From the NCBI GenBank assembly GCA_964607915.1, contig CAZSMU010000006.1, positions 1 to 56,735 of the forward strand: a stretch of 56,735 nt of DNA. Direction: 5' to 3'. How positions within the stretch are numbered: the stretch's first letter is position 1; each line of letters begins with the position of its first letter. The translations under genes were made by a program, and so were the position numbers. The stretch comes from JADJPL01 sp964607915. GTDB lineage: Bacteria; Bacteroidota; Bacteroidia; Chitinophagales; Saprospiraceae. The notes under the pieces are model-generated. The model was not told the origin of the DNA. It was given only the letters and a program-made list of their open reading frames with translations, and searched no databases. Shown here piece after piece: positions 1-8,614 of this stretch.

Positions 1-80
1 ATATGACCGAAAAAAGGCACAGTGTGGGCGAAAAAGGGCCTTTTTGACCCCTCGACAATCCCCCTCGCAACCAGTCTAAT
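1..80 (-). repeat. Palindromic intergenic element, half copy cut by window edge
   Basis: The stretch is the reverse complement of the left half of the long element at 21960-22124, including the AAAAAGGGCCTTTTT core and the end CCCCTCGCAACCAGTCTA. The window begins near the centre of the element. A short copy follows directly, so two copies abut head to tail at about 80/81. Confidence 0.8.
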
Positions 81-150
81 ATTAGACTGGTTGCGCAGGG
101 TCAGCGAGGTAGGAAGAAACGGCCCTTTTTGACCTCTCGCAACTAGCTTA
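81..150 (-). repeat. Palindromic intergenic element, short form
   Basis: About 70 bp with left end TTAGACTGGTTGCGCAGGG and a diverged right end CTCGCAACTAGCTTA. It has the GTCAGCGAGG outer arm on the left and the CCCTTTTTGACC arm on the right but lacks the central hairpin of the long form. It lies upstream of gpmI; no clear promoter was found between it and the gene. Confidence 0.8.
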
Positions 151-285
151 CTTCTACATGTGTTATGACGAGGCGAGGATATAAAAGTAACGACTGCCTT
201 TTGTATTCCCTTTTTCCTTCTTCGGCGACTCCCCGCAACCAGGCTATTTTTTGTAACTTGGCCGCTCAAAAAAACTACTACCACA

Positions 286-1821
286 ATGAAAGAGGTTCGC
301 GAAATACTGATTATACTGGATGGCTGGGGCTTCGGCCAGACGCATTCGGCGGATGCTATTGCACAAGCTAACACCCCGTATTTCGACGGTCTGCTACAAA
401 AATACCCCCATGCCACTTTGGTGACTTACGGGGAAGAGGTAGGACTGCCAGAGGGACAAATGGGCAACTCGGAAGTCGGCCATTTGAATATTGGCGCAGG
501 TCGGATCGTCTATCAGGAACTTGCCCGCATCAATAAGGAAATACGAGATAAAACCCTACATACCCATCCGGTACTACTGAACGCTATAGCGTATGCCAAA
601 CAAAACGACCGGCCCCTTCACTTGATTGGTCTCTATTCGGATGGAGGGGTACACTCCCACCTGACCCATTGCAAAGCATTGGTAGAGATTGCAGAATCCC
701 GGGGATTGGAAAAAATATTCATACATGCTTTTACAGATGGTCGGGATTGCGATCCTAAAAGCGGGCTGGGATTTCTTGAAGACCTGCAACAATTCCTGAA
801 GGGAAAGAAATCTGTACTGGCATCGGTGGTCGGGCGGTATTATGCTATGGATCGGGATAAGCGCTGGGAGCGCGTTAAATTGGCGTACGACCTGCTGGTG
901 CGAGGCAAAGGAGAGGCGTCCCGCGATGTAGTGGCCACGATTCGGCAGCGTTATACGGAGGGCCAGACAGATGAGTTTATTTTACCTGTTGTTGCGGTTG
1001 ATGGGCAAGACCGCCCTGTGGCAACTATCCAGGATGGCGACGTGGTTCTGTGCTTCAATTTCCGTACCGATCGGCCACGCCAAATCACCACCGTACTGAC
1101 CCAGCAGGATTTCCCAGAGTACGATATGCATAAGCTCTCCTTGAAATACGTCACTATGACCAATTACGACGATACGTATAAGGGCGTGGATGTAATATTT
1201 GAGAAAGATAATCTGAACAATACACTGGGGGAGGTACTCGCCAAGGCCGGCAAAACACAAGTGCGCATAGCGGAAACGGAAAAGTACCCCCATGTGACTT
1301 TCTTTTTTTCAGGCGGCAGGGAAGAACCTTTTGACCGGGAGCGCCGATTGCTGATCCCATCGCCTAAAGTGGCGACGTATGACCTAAAACCCGAAATGGG
1401 CGCAATGGAAATAACGGAAACTATTGTCGAGGATATACGAGCCAACCAACCTGACTTTATCTGCCTGAACTACGCTAATACAGATATGGTTGGGCACACA
1501 GGTGTATTCCAGGCCGCTCAGGTTGCAGCAGAAACAGTAGATACCTGCTTGGGAAAACTGATTGAAGTGGCCCTTGAATACGGCTATGAAGCCCTCGTTA
1601 TTGCCGATCATGGCAACTCGGATTATTTAATCAACGAAGACGGTACGCCCAATACGGCGCATACCAAAAATCCAGTCCCGGTGATTTTTGTAAGTCCTCA
1701 AGCAGCTAATTTTCACATGAAGCCGGGAAAACTGGCAGATGTGGCACCTACAATCCTCTCGCGCTTTGGAATATCAGCCCCTGCGGAAATGAGCGGAGAA
1801 ATTCTTCTGGAGGAGAAATAA
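286..1821 (+). CDS. gpmI: 2,3-bisphosphoglycerate-independent phosphoglycerate mutase
   Basis: It interconverts 3-phosphoglycerate and 2-phosphoglycerate in the cytoplasm, a step of glycolysis and gluconeogenesis. The 511-residue length is normal for the cofactor-independent, Mn-dependent family. The N-terminus has the alkaline-phosphatase-superfamily metal motif LDGWG (Asp12), and the phosphorylated serine is Ser62 in GNSEVGH. Later metal-site motifs are visible as NYANTDMVGHTG and IADHGNSD. The start is the first ATG, directly followed by the conserved beta strand and metal aspartate, so little room exists for another start. A palindromic element follows 20 bp after the stop. Together with the PPDK at 51975 it suggests reversible lower glycolysis (inference). 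Confidence 0.97.
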   Translation: MKEVREILIILDGWGFGQTHSADAIAQANTPYFDGLLQKYPHATLVTYGEEVGLPEGQMGNSEVGHLNIGAGRIVYQELARINKEIRDKTLHTHPVLLNAIAYAKQNDRPLHLIGLYSDGGVHSHLTHCKALVEIAESRGLEKIFIHAFTDGRDCDPKSGLGFLEDLQQFLKGKKSVLASVVGRYYAMDRDKRWERVKLAYDLLVRGKGEASRDVVATIRQRYTEGQTDEFILPVVAVDGQDRPVATIQDGDVVLCFNFRTDRPRQITTVLTQQDFPEYDMHKLSLKYVTMTNYDDTYKGVDVIFEKDNLNNTLGEVLAKAGKTQVRIAETEKYPHVTFFFSGGREEPFDRERRLLIPSPKVATYDLKPEMGAMEITETIVEDIRANQPDFICLNYANTDMVGHTGVFQAAQVAAETVDTCLGKLIEVALEYGYEALVIADHGNSDYLINEDGTPNTAHTKNPVPVIFVSPQAANFHMKPGKLADVAPTILSRFGISAPAEMSGEILLEEK

Positions 1822-1841
1822 AAAGGCGACTTTTTGAAAAA

Positions 1842-1979
1842 TAGACTTGTTTCGAGGGATCATCAAGGGGTTAAAAAGGCCTTTTTTGGTGACCTGAGTC
1901 AGCTAATCTCCCTCAGAAAAACCTTCGTGTGGACAGTGGACTCTTTTTTCCTCCTCGCGGATCCTTTGCAACAAATCTA
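1842..1979 (+). repeat. Palindromic intergenic element, long form (diverged)
   Basis: 138 bp starting TAGACTTGTTTCGAGGG and ending near TTTGCAACAAATCTA. It keeps the perfect inner palindrome AAAAAGGCCTTTTTT and the right-hand GACTCTTTTTTCCTCCTCGC arm. It lies between gpmI and a lipoprotein gene and may act as a transcript end or stabiliser (inference). Confidence 0.75.
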
Positions 1980-2005
1980 TCCTTGACAAGTCTAATAAAA
2001 AACAG

Positions 2006-2599
2006 ATGCGCAATATGCTGAGGAAATATAAGTGGCTCTGGCCCTGCGCATTTGCGCTGGTACTGGCAATCGCTTCGTGTACTCCTGAACGCCCTGAACA
2101 AACAGGGGGAGAGGTCGAAAACCTTTTGTTTTTCGATCTTGAGACGTACTTTGCAGAGGAAGCAAAGGGTCTGGAAATAGAGAAGCCAAAGGGAATCAAG
2201 ATCGTGCGCTTCCGGAAGCATTCGGACACACTTCGTTTTGAGGCCGGTTCAGGATTGGATTTCGAAGAAGAACTACAGCCTTTCATGGCCTCAGATATCA
2301 ATCGGCCCGCGTGGCAGAACAAATACCGGGTAGATACTCTGCCATCGAAAAGATTCGACGGGATATCCGTGCGCTATACAGCATTGGATAAAAAATTGAA
2401 AACCAAAAAAATAGAACTTAGTATAGAGAAAGGGCATATACGCCAGGTACAAATAGAAAACCAAATTCAAAGCGTCATTGCGTATTCTATACAGAAATTG
2501 CGGTATGAAAAAGGGCAGGGATATTCCGCTTTTGGAACCCAGCGTATGCGCTTCGGTAAATCCTATGACTTTGAGGTATCGGTACATTTTCAGCCGTAA
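2006..2599 (+). CDS. Hypothetical lipoprotein
   Basis: A 197-residue protein with a basic N-terminus, a hydrophobic stretch (about residues 10-24) and a lipobox ending IASC with Cys25, so it is probably a lipoprotein exported by Sec and processed by signal peptidase II. The mature part is charged, rich in Lys, Glu and Phe, and shows no motif that I recognise. It stands alone, with a palindromic element upstream and an AT-rich gene-free stretch downstream. An ATG at 2015 is an alternative start that would leave the lipobox intact. Function unknown. Confidence 0.72.
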   Translation: MRNMLRKYKWLWPCAFALVLAIASCTPERPEQTGGEVENLLFFDLETYFAEEAKGLEIEKPKGIKIVRFRKHSDTLRFEAGSGLDFEEELQPFMASDINRPAWQNKYRVDTLPSKRFDGISVRYTALDKKLKTKKIELSIEKGHIRQVQIENQIQSVIAYSIQKLRYEKGQGYSAFGTQRMRFGKSYDFEVSVHFQP

Positions 2600-2957
2600 C
2601 CCAGGATGGCGTTTCGGTACTCCGGGTTTTCTGATTCAAAAAAAAGAGGCAGCGCAGAAATGCACTACCTCAGCCCTAACCAAATAAAACCAAATTTATC
2701 TTGTGTAACTTTTATCGCGTTACAAATATATGTGCTTATTGTAAAAAATACAATTACTCGAATAAAAAAATAAGGAAAGATTTTTTTGAAAAAACACATG
2801 AATAGCGGTATTTTTTTGACATTTTATAAAAATCAAAAATAAATCCATCCTTTTTCGGATTGTTTTTTTGAAATAGATAAAATTATATTTTTTCAAAAAG
2901 GCTATAAATTTTAGTTTTATTCCGATTTGAAAAATAGGTTAGCTAAATAAGGTCGCC
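2600..2957. other. AT-rich gene-free region
   Basis: About 358 bp, strongly A/T-rich with long T and A runs. I see no supported gene, no RNA gene and no copy of the palindromic element. A weak stem GTAAC..GTTAC lies near 2704-2722. It probably holds the promoter of the M28 peptidase, but no well-formed TTTG/TAnnTTTG pair could be assigned. Confidence 0.5.
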
Positions 2958-4364
2958 ATGGTTCGGAAGCAGATTTTTTTTGTCCTGGGGTTCATTACAA
3001 TAGGGATATCCCTTGCTTTACCCGTAAAAACGTATTCGCAAGTCAAGGATGAGGATGCGTTATACCTGCGAAAAATATATGACGCAGCGCTGACGCAGGG
3101 CCAGAGTTATGAATGGTTGGAGTACTTGTGTGAGCGCATTGGGCATCGGTTGAGTGGAACACCCCAGGCGGCGGCGGCGGTAGAGTACACGAGGCAGATG
3201 CTGGATACGATGGGTTTGGACAAAGTTTGGCTACAGCCTTGTACGGTGCCGCATTGGGAGAGAGGCGAGCCGGAGCAGGCGCGTATCGTCAATTCGCGTA
3301 AAATGGGTACGGTAGATTTGCACGTCGTCGCGTTGGGAAACTCGGAAGGCACGGGCCCCATGGGCATCACTGCCGAGGTGGTAGAGGTGTTTAGCTTGGA
3401 TGAAGTAGATAAACTGGGTAGTGCGGTAGCGGGAAAAATCGTTTTTTACAACCGGCCACTGGATCCACGCCAGATCAATACGTTTAACGCGTACGGTGGG
3501 GCGGTAGACCAACGTGCCGCAGGAGCAACACGGGCTTCCAAGTATGGTGCGGCAGGAGTGCTGGTGCGTTCCATGACGACCAGGCTCGACGATGTCCCCC
3601 ATTCGGGCTCTATGTATTACGATCCCGGGGTGAATAAAATCCCTGCCTTTGGTTTGAGCACTAATGATGCGGAATTGCTCCATCGCTTGTTACAGGAGGA
3701 AACTGTACGCGTATTCATGCGCAATACGAGTCGGATGTTGACGCCCAAACCTTCTCATAACGTCATCGGGGAGATAAAAGGGAGTACGTTTCCAGATGAG
3801 ATTATCTTGGTGGGCGGGCACCTGGACTCCTGGGACCTGGGTACCGGCGCCCATGACGACGGGGCTGGTTGCGTACAGGCCATGGATGTGTTACAACTGT
3901 TCAAGCGCATTGGGTATCGCCCTAAGCGCACGCTGCGCTGTGTATTGTTCATGAACGAGGAAAATGGTATGGCTGGTTCCATCGCGTATGAAAAAGAGTC
4001 TTCGCAGAAAAAAGAATACCACATGGCGGCCATCGAATCCGACAGAGGTGGTTTCACGCCGAGAGCGTTTACCTTTGAGGCAGACGAATCGGTTTTCGAC
4101 AAAAAGTTCAAGCAAGTGTATGGCTGGTCAGACTTATTGGAACCGTATGGTTTGAGCCTTAAAAAGGGCGGTTCCGGGGCAGATATCGGTCGGCTGAAAG
4201 TACAAAAAGGACTCTTGGTCGGCTTCGAGCCGGATTCGCAGCGCTACTTTGACCTGCACCATACGGCTCAAGACCGTTTTGAGGAGGTAAATAAGCGGGA
4301 ATTGGAGTTGGGAGTAGGTGCAATGGCTGCTCTGGTGTACCTTTTGGATAAATACGGCTTATAG
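2958..4364 (+). CDS. M28 family metallopeptidase, carboxypeptidase Q-like
   Basis: A secreted zinc exopeptidase of 468 residues. Residues 1-28 form a signal peptide (hydrophobic core, then YSQ). A protease-associated-type insert (about 130-260) precedes the catalytic M28 core. Candidate metal ligands are visible in order: GGHLDSW near 285, HDDGAG near 299, NEENG near 333, ESDRGG near 360 and HHTAQD near 433, matching the two-zinc M28 site. The family (plasma glutamate carboxypeptidase type) removes residues from small peptides; the exact specificity cannot be read here. hpt follows after 4 bp and may be cotranscribed. Confidence 0.92.
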   Translation: MVRKQIFFVLGFITIGISLALPVKTYSQVKDEDALYLRKIYDAALTQGQSYEWLEYLCERIGHRLSGTPQAAAAVEYTRQMLDTMGLDKVWLQPCTVPHWERGEPEQARIVNSRKMGTVDLHVVALGNSEGTGPMGITAEVVEVFSLDEVDKLGSAVAGKIVFYNRPLDPRQINTFNAYGGAVDQRAAGATRASKYGAAGVLVRSMTTRLDDVPHSGSMYYDPGVNKIPAFGLSTNDAELLHRLLQEETVRVFMRNTSRMLTPKPSHNVIGEIKGSTFPDEIILVGGHLDSWDLGTGAHDDGAGCVQAMDVLQLFKRIGYRPKRTLRCVLFMNEENGMAGSIAYEKESSQKKEYHMAAIESDRGGFTPRAFTFEADESVFDKKFKQVYGWSDLLEPYGLSLKKGGSGADIGRLKVQKGLLVGFEPDSQRYFDLHHTAQDRFEEVNKRELELGVGAMAALVYLLDKYGL

Positions 4365-4368
4365 AAAG

Positions 4369-4926
4369 ATGGGGAATACAGGAATACACGCGGATGTGTG
4401 GGTACACGGCAGGAAGTTTTCGCCTTACATTGATCGGTATGCCATTCAGGCAAGGGTCGAAGAACTGGGAAAGGAAATTGCCCGGGAGTACGCTGGGAGA
4501 CAGCCCTTTTTTCTGGGAGTGTTGAATGGTGCTTTTGTATTCATTTCCGATCTGGTGCGCGCTTGCGATCTGGAATGTCAAGTAGGATTTATCCGCCTGT
4601 CTTCTTATAGTGGTATGCAGTCGAGTGGGCAGGTGCGCACCCTGTTGGGAGTGAACGCAGAAATCAAAGACAGACCAGTCATAGTAGTGGAAGATATTAT
4701 TGATTCCGGCCGTACTATGGCGCTGTTGTTGCAGGATTTGCAGAACCACGACCCGGCGTCTGTAGAAATAGCATCGCTCTTGTCGAAGCCGGATGCCTTG
4801 GAAGTTCCCCTGGACGTCCGCTTCATAGGCTTTGAGATTCCAAATACCTTTGTGTTGGGATACGGATTGGACTATGATGGAATTGGCCGCAATCTGCCAG
4901 AGATTTACCAACTCAACGAGGAATAA
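4369..4926 (+). CDS. hpt: Hypoxanthine phosphoribosyltransferase
   Basis: It salvages purine bases by joining hypoxanthine or guanine to PRPP. The 185-residue product has the PRPP-binding motif VIVVEDIIDSGRTM at about 104-117, with the acidic pair Glu108-Asp109 and Asp112, and the flexible-loop region SSYSGMQSSG near 78-87. I chose the ATG at 4369 because the frame upstream overlaps the M28 peptidase and adds a stretch unlike the family; the resulting length is typical. It sits 4 bp after the peptidase gene and 5 bp before the next gene, consistent with one transcript. Confidence 0.94.
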   Translation: MGNTGIHADVWVHGRKFSPYIDRYAIQARVEELGKEIAREYAGRQPFFLGVLNGAFVFISDLVRACDLECQVGFIRLSSYSGMQSSGQVRTLLGVNAEIKDRPVIVVEDIIDSGRTMALLLQDLQNHDPASVEIASLLSKPDALEVPLDVRFIGFEIPNTFVLGYGLDYDGIGRNLPEIYQLNEE

Positions 4927-4931
4927 CCGCT

Positions 4932-5777
4932 ATGGAGGTAAAAAATGGAACTATTACCGGGGATTGGTTGGCGAATATCTGTAAAGAAAGCCTCTCCGTG
5001 GTAGAACGAGCTGGAGATTTCATCCGCAGCCAGGTGGGGCAGGTAGGGGAATCCCGGATAGAAGAAAAATCGCTGAACAGTCTGGTGAGTTATGTGGATA
5101 AGGAAGCAGAGCAGATACTGGTGGCCGGGCTTTCCCAAATTTTTCCGGAAGCCGGGTTTCTGACCGAGGAGGGAACGGCTGTTTCCGCTGGCTCGAGACC
5201 ATGGCAATGGATTATAGATCCTCTGGACGGCACTACTAATTTCTTGTATAGCCTGCCTTGTTTTGCGGTGAGTGTGGCCCTGGCCTATGAAGGTAGGCCC
5301 ATGATGGGGATGGTCTATGAAGTAAATCAGCGCGAGATGTACCATGCATGGAGAGGAGGAGGGGCATTCTGCAACGGCAGGCCGATAGCGGTGAGTAGAG
5401 CAGGGCTGTTAAAAGACAGCCTCGTTGCTACAGGGTATCCCTACGAAAACTATAGTACGCTCTCTGCACACTTTTCTGTGACGGACCGCTTTCAGCGTTC
5501 CACGAGGGGCATTCGGCGATGGGGGGCTGCATCGGTTGACTTATGTTATGTAGCATGTGGGCGGTACACGATTTTTTTTGAAAATACCCTAAATCCTTGG
5601 GATGTAGCGGCCGGCATTCTTCTGGTAGAAGAAGCGGGGGGTAAGGTGAGCGATTTCAGAGGGTTGTGCGGCGACTTCTCCGGTAGGGAAGTGTTGGCTA
5701 CAAACCATTTAGTACATGAAGAAGCACTGGGTTTTGTGCGTGCCGGGTTTTATCCCGATGACGTCCGGTCTATGTAA
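4932..5777 (+). CDS. Inositol monophosphatase family protein
   Basis: A 281-residue cytoplasmic Mg-dependent phosphatase of the IMPase/SuhB/CysQ superfamily. The two signatures are present: Glu79-Glu80 followed by WIIDPLDGTTNF (Asp96, Asp99), and WDVAAG near residue 223. Substrate could be inositol phosphate, another sugar phosphate or PAP; the sequence alone does not decide. It begins 5 bp after hpt. The N-terminus has an extra 15-20 residues before the first conserved helix. Confidence 0.93.
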   Translation: MEVKNGTITGDWLANICKESLSVVERAGDFIRSQVGQVGESRIEEKSLNSLVSYVDKEAEQILVAGLSQIFPEAGFLTEEGTAVSAGSRPWQWIIDPLDGTTNFLYSLPCFAVSVALAYEGRPMMGMVYEVNQREMYHAWRGGGAFCNGRPIAVSRAGLLKDSLVATGYPYENYSTLSAHFSVTDRFQRSTRGIRRWGAASVDLCYVACGRYTIFFENTLNPWDVAAGILLVEEAGGKVSDFRGLCGDFSGREVLATNHLVHEEALGFVRAGFYPDDVRSM

Positions 5778-5858
5778 AACAGGCATTCATCTAAGAAGCG
5801 AGGCGTTAAATCTGACGGCAAGTAATTTTAGGTTTTTTAAAAATAAATACTGCGCATC

Positions 5859-7103
5859 ATGATGGACTTGGGCGAAAATGTACGCTTGGCATTGCGTGCC
5901 ATACAGGGAAATTTATTGCGGGCAATTTTGACGCTTCTGGTCATTTCCTTCGGAATCATGGCGTTGGTAGGTATTCTGACAGCTATAGACAGTGCCATAT
6001 ATTCTCTGAACGACAATTTTTCCTCACTAGGGGTAAACACCTTTGATATAGAGCCCAAATTCTCGGAGGGCGTCCGTGGGAACCGAGGGGGGCGTGTGTC
6101 AAAAGCAGGCGAAGAACTATCGTACCGACAGGTGACGGCGTTCAAAGAACGATTTGATTTTCCAGGGCGGGCCGCGATTTCTTTGAGTTGTAGCGGTAAT
6201 GCTGCCTTGCGGTACGGAGGAAAAAAGACGAACCCCAATGTCACCATAATGGCTATTGACGATAACTATTTAGAGGCGAGGGGCTTTGATATTGAGTTTG
6301 GCCGAAATTTCAATGGTAGGGAAGCAAGGGACGGGGGATACATCACGGTCGTCGGGCAAGATATTGTCAAAGAATTTTTCAATGGAAAGCCGGAGAAAGC
6401 CCTGGATAAAGTTATCTCAGCGGGGAACATGCGTCTCCGTATTATAGGTGTGTTAAAATCGAGGGGTTCTAGTATGAACCAGAACGAAGACCGTCGCATC
6501 TTAATCCCCTTGCAAACCGGGAAGCGCTTCTACGCTACGACCAACACGAACTTTAACCTGATGTTTACGGTGGATGACGCTACGCAGCTCGATAACGCCA
6601 TTGCCGCTGCAACCGGGCTGCTCCGCAACATCCGGAAGCTGAGTGCATTTGAGGAGAACGATTTCGAAGTGACCAAGAGCGATAGTTTAGTGGCTATCAT
6701 AAAGGAAAATACATTGTATTTCCGGTTGGCGGCGGTGGTGATTGCACTCATCACGCTGTTAGGAGCAGCGATAGGTTTGATGAACATCATGCTGGTATCC
6801 GTCACAGAGCGTACGCGGGAAGTAGGAATCAGTAAAGCGCTAGGGGCTACACGCATAAATATTTTGGTGCAGTTTCTCTGCGAAGCGGTGGTGATTTCCC
6901 TGCTTGGCGGTCTCTTTGGCATCCTGCTCGGCGTGTTAATCGGCAACCTGGTGACGGTATTCATGGGTGGGAACTTCATCTTCCCCTGGTTGTGGATTTC
7001 CATTGCATTGGTAGTCTGTACTGTAGTAGGCTTGGTATCGGGGCTGTATCCTGCACTCAAAGCAGCCCGATTGGATCCGATTGAGTCGCTTCGCTATGAA
7101 TAG
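5859..7103 (+). CDS. ABC transporter permease, MacB/FtsX type
   Basis: A 414-residue inner-membrane protein with the MacB layout: one transmembrane helix at about 20-42, a large periplasmic domain (about 45-275), then the C-terminal FtsX domain with three helices. Signatures include VTERTREVGISKALGA after the second helix and the terminal LYPALKAARLDPIESLRYE. MacB-type permeases work with an ATPase and couple ATP hydrolysis to periplasmic mechanics rather than classical transport. No ATPase gene is adjacent: a glycan flippase follows after 8 bp. The start could also be the second ATG, 3 bp downstream. Confidence 0.93.
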   Translation: MMDLGENVRLALRAIQGNLLRAILTLLVISFGIMALVGILTAIDSAIYSLNDNFSSLGVNTFDIEPKFSEGVRGNRGGRVSKAGEELSYRQVTAFKERFDFPGRAAISLSCSGNAALRYGGKKTNPNVTIMAIDDNYLEARGFDIEFGRNFNGREARDGGYITVVGQDIVKEFFNGKPEKALDKVISAGNMRLRIIGVLKSRGSSMNQNEDRRILIPLQTGKRFYATTNTNFNLMFTVDDATQLDNAIAAATGLLRNIRKLSAFEENDFEVTKSDSLVAIIKENTLYFRLAAVVIALITLLGAAIGLMNIMLVSVTERTREVGISKALGATRINILVQFLCEAVVISLLGGLFGILLGVLIGNLVTVFMGGNFIFPWLWISIALVVCTVVGLVSGLYPALKAARLDPIESLRYE

Positions 7104-7111
7104 GGTAGGAT

Positions 7112-8581
7112 GTGAAGAAGACCTTTGTCCTAAACCTCCTGTTTTTAATCGGTATCAATCTTCTGATCAAGCCACTTTATATTTTTGGAATTGACCGGGG
7201 GATCCAAAATGCCGTTTCGCCTGCTGCGTACGGGGCTTATTTCGAGTTGTTCAACTTTGTGTTTGTATTCCAGATATTGAACGATTTAGGGATACAGTAT
7301 TTCAACAACAGGAATATTGCTCAATACCCTTTTCTGCTTCAAAAATACTTCCCGTATTTCCTGGGGGCGAAAGCCTTCTTGGCCGTGGTATATCTGGCGC
7401 TCATATTTTTGTCAGGAGCGTTGGCCGGATATGTTTCGGAATGGCCGGGCTTGTTGCTTTCCCTAGCGCTGGTTCAGGTGAGTAGTTCTCTGTTGAGTTA
7501 TGTACGGTCTAATATTTCGGGCCTTGGTTGGTATTTTGCGGATAGTTTTTTGTCCATACTCGACAAGTTGATTTTGGTTCTGCTGCTTGGTGTACCGCTC
7601 TGGGGTGGTTTTTTTAGAGGTAATTTCCCGATAGCGTGGCTGGGGCATGCACAATGGATAGCCCTTTTGCTTTCTCTGGTCACGGGACTGGTGATGTTGG
7701 GCAAAAAGACGGGGATTCCACGTGTACGCATGGACTGGCGGCTGAACGCGTTGATTTTTAAAAAGAGCCTGCCCTATGCGATTGCTGTTGCGTTGATGGC
7801 CATATACAACCGGGCGGATGTGGTGCTGATGGGCAGGCTGCTTCCGGATGGGCAGGTACTGGCGGGGTATTATGCAGCCGCTTATCGTCTGCTGGATGCG
7901 GTCAATATGCTGGGGGTATTGTTTGCGGGGTTGTTGTTACCTATGTATGCAAAGTTGGGTCGCGACAAAATGGAGTTAGGTCAGTTAGCCGAGACCGCGC
8001 TGCGTATCCTTTGGAGCGGTGTACTCGTTTTTGTACCCATTTCCCTGGCGTTTGGGCAGCCGATTATGGAAGGGCTGTACGACGATACCACGCGATACTC
8101 CGGTTTTTTATTAGGCTGTTTGATGTTTGGGTTTATCCCACTTAGCGGGGGATATATTTTCAGTACACTTTTATTGGCTACGGGGCATCAGGGGCGGTTA
8201 AACTGGGTGTACCTTGCGGTTGCCGGGTTCAATGTGTTTTTAAACCTGTCGGTGATACCCCGCCTGGGGGCATCGGGAGCGGCTGCTACTGCCGCCACGA
8301 CGCAGGTACTGGCCTTTTTAGGTGTTCTTTACGGCTGCTGGAAATGGGAGCAAATTGCTATTTCGTGGACATTATGGTATAAATTTTTCATATTGGGTCT
8401 GGTTACCGGTATTTCAGCCTGGTTCTTTCGGGAAAACCTGTTTGAAAGAATCGGTTGGGCCGCCGTATTGCCTCCTTTTGTAGTAGGTGTTACGGGTATC
8501 TTTTTACTGCAGATTATCACCCGTTCCGATTTCGCAGCGATTTGGGGAGTAAGAAGTGGTATCAGGCAGCGTTTTGGGTAG
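7112..8581 (+). CDS. Oligosaccharide flippase (Wzx-like, MOP superfamily)
   Basis: A 489-residue polytopic membrane protein with about 12-14 hydrophobic segments and the polysaccharide-biosynthesis flippase pattern: N-terminal LIKPLYIFGIDRGIQNAVSP region and internal YNRADVVLMG near 232. It would move undecaprenyl-diphosphate-linked glycans across the inner membrane. The start codon is GTG at 7112, with TAGGA just upstream; the ATG at 7110 is closed at once by TGA. Downstream are a Wzz-like and a Wzy/ligase-like gene, supporting a glycan assembly role. Confidence 0.9.
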   Translation: MKKTFVLNLLFLIGINLLIKPLYIFGIDRGIQNAVSPAAYGAYFELFNFVFVFQILNDLGIQYFNNRNIAQYPFLLQKYFPYFLGAKAFLAVVYLALIFLSGALAGYVSEWPGLLLSLALVQVSSSLLSYVRSNISGLGWYFADSFLSILDKLILVLLLGVPLWGGFFRGNFPIAWLGHAQWIALLLSLVTGLVMLGKKTGIPRVRMDWRLNALIFKKSLPYAIAVALMAIYNRADVVLMGRLLPDGQVLAGYYAAAYRLLDAVNMLGVLFAGLLLPMYAKLGRDKMELGQLAETALRILWSGVLVFVPISLAFGQPIMEGLYDDTTRYSGFLLGCLMFGFIPLSGGYIFSTLLLATGHQGRLNWVYLAVAGFNVFLNLSVIPRLGASGAAATAATTQVLAFLGVLYGCWKWEQIAISWTLWYKFFILGLVTGISAWFFRENLFERIGWAAVLPPFVVGVTGIFLLQIITRSDFAAIWGVRSGIRQRFG

Positions 8582-8614
8582 AAAGACAGTCATAGTAGGA
8601 GAACACAACTCAGT

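Noticed and set aside
2600..2957. tRNA or small RNA gene in the AT-rich gap
   Set aside because: No cloverleaf, no strong stem and no conserved box was seen; only T/A runs and a 5-bp stem.
4159..4911. Minus-strand 250-codon frame opposite hpt and the M28 peptidase end
   Set aside because: It covers two genes with clear catalytic motifs on the plus strand and has low-complexity, motif-free sequence.
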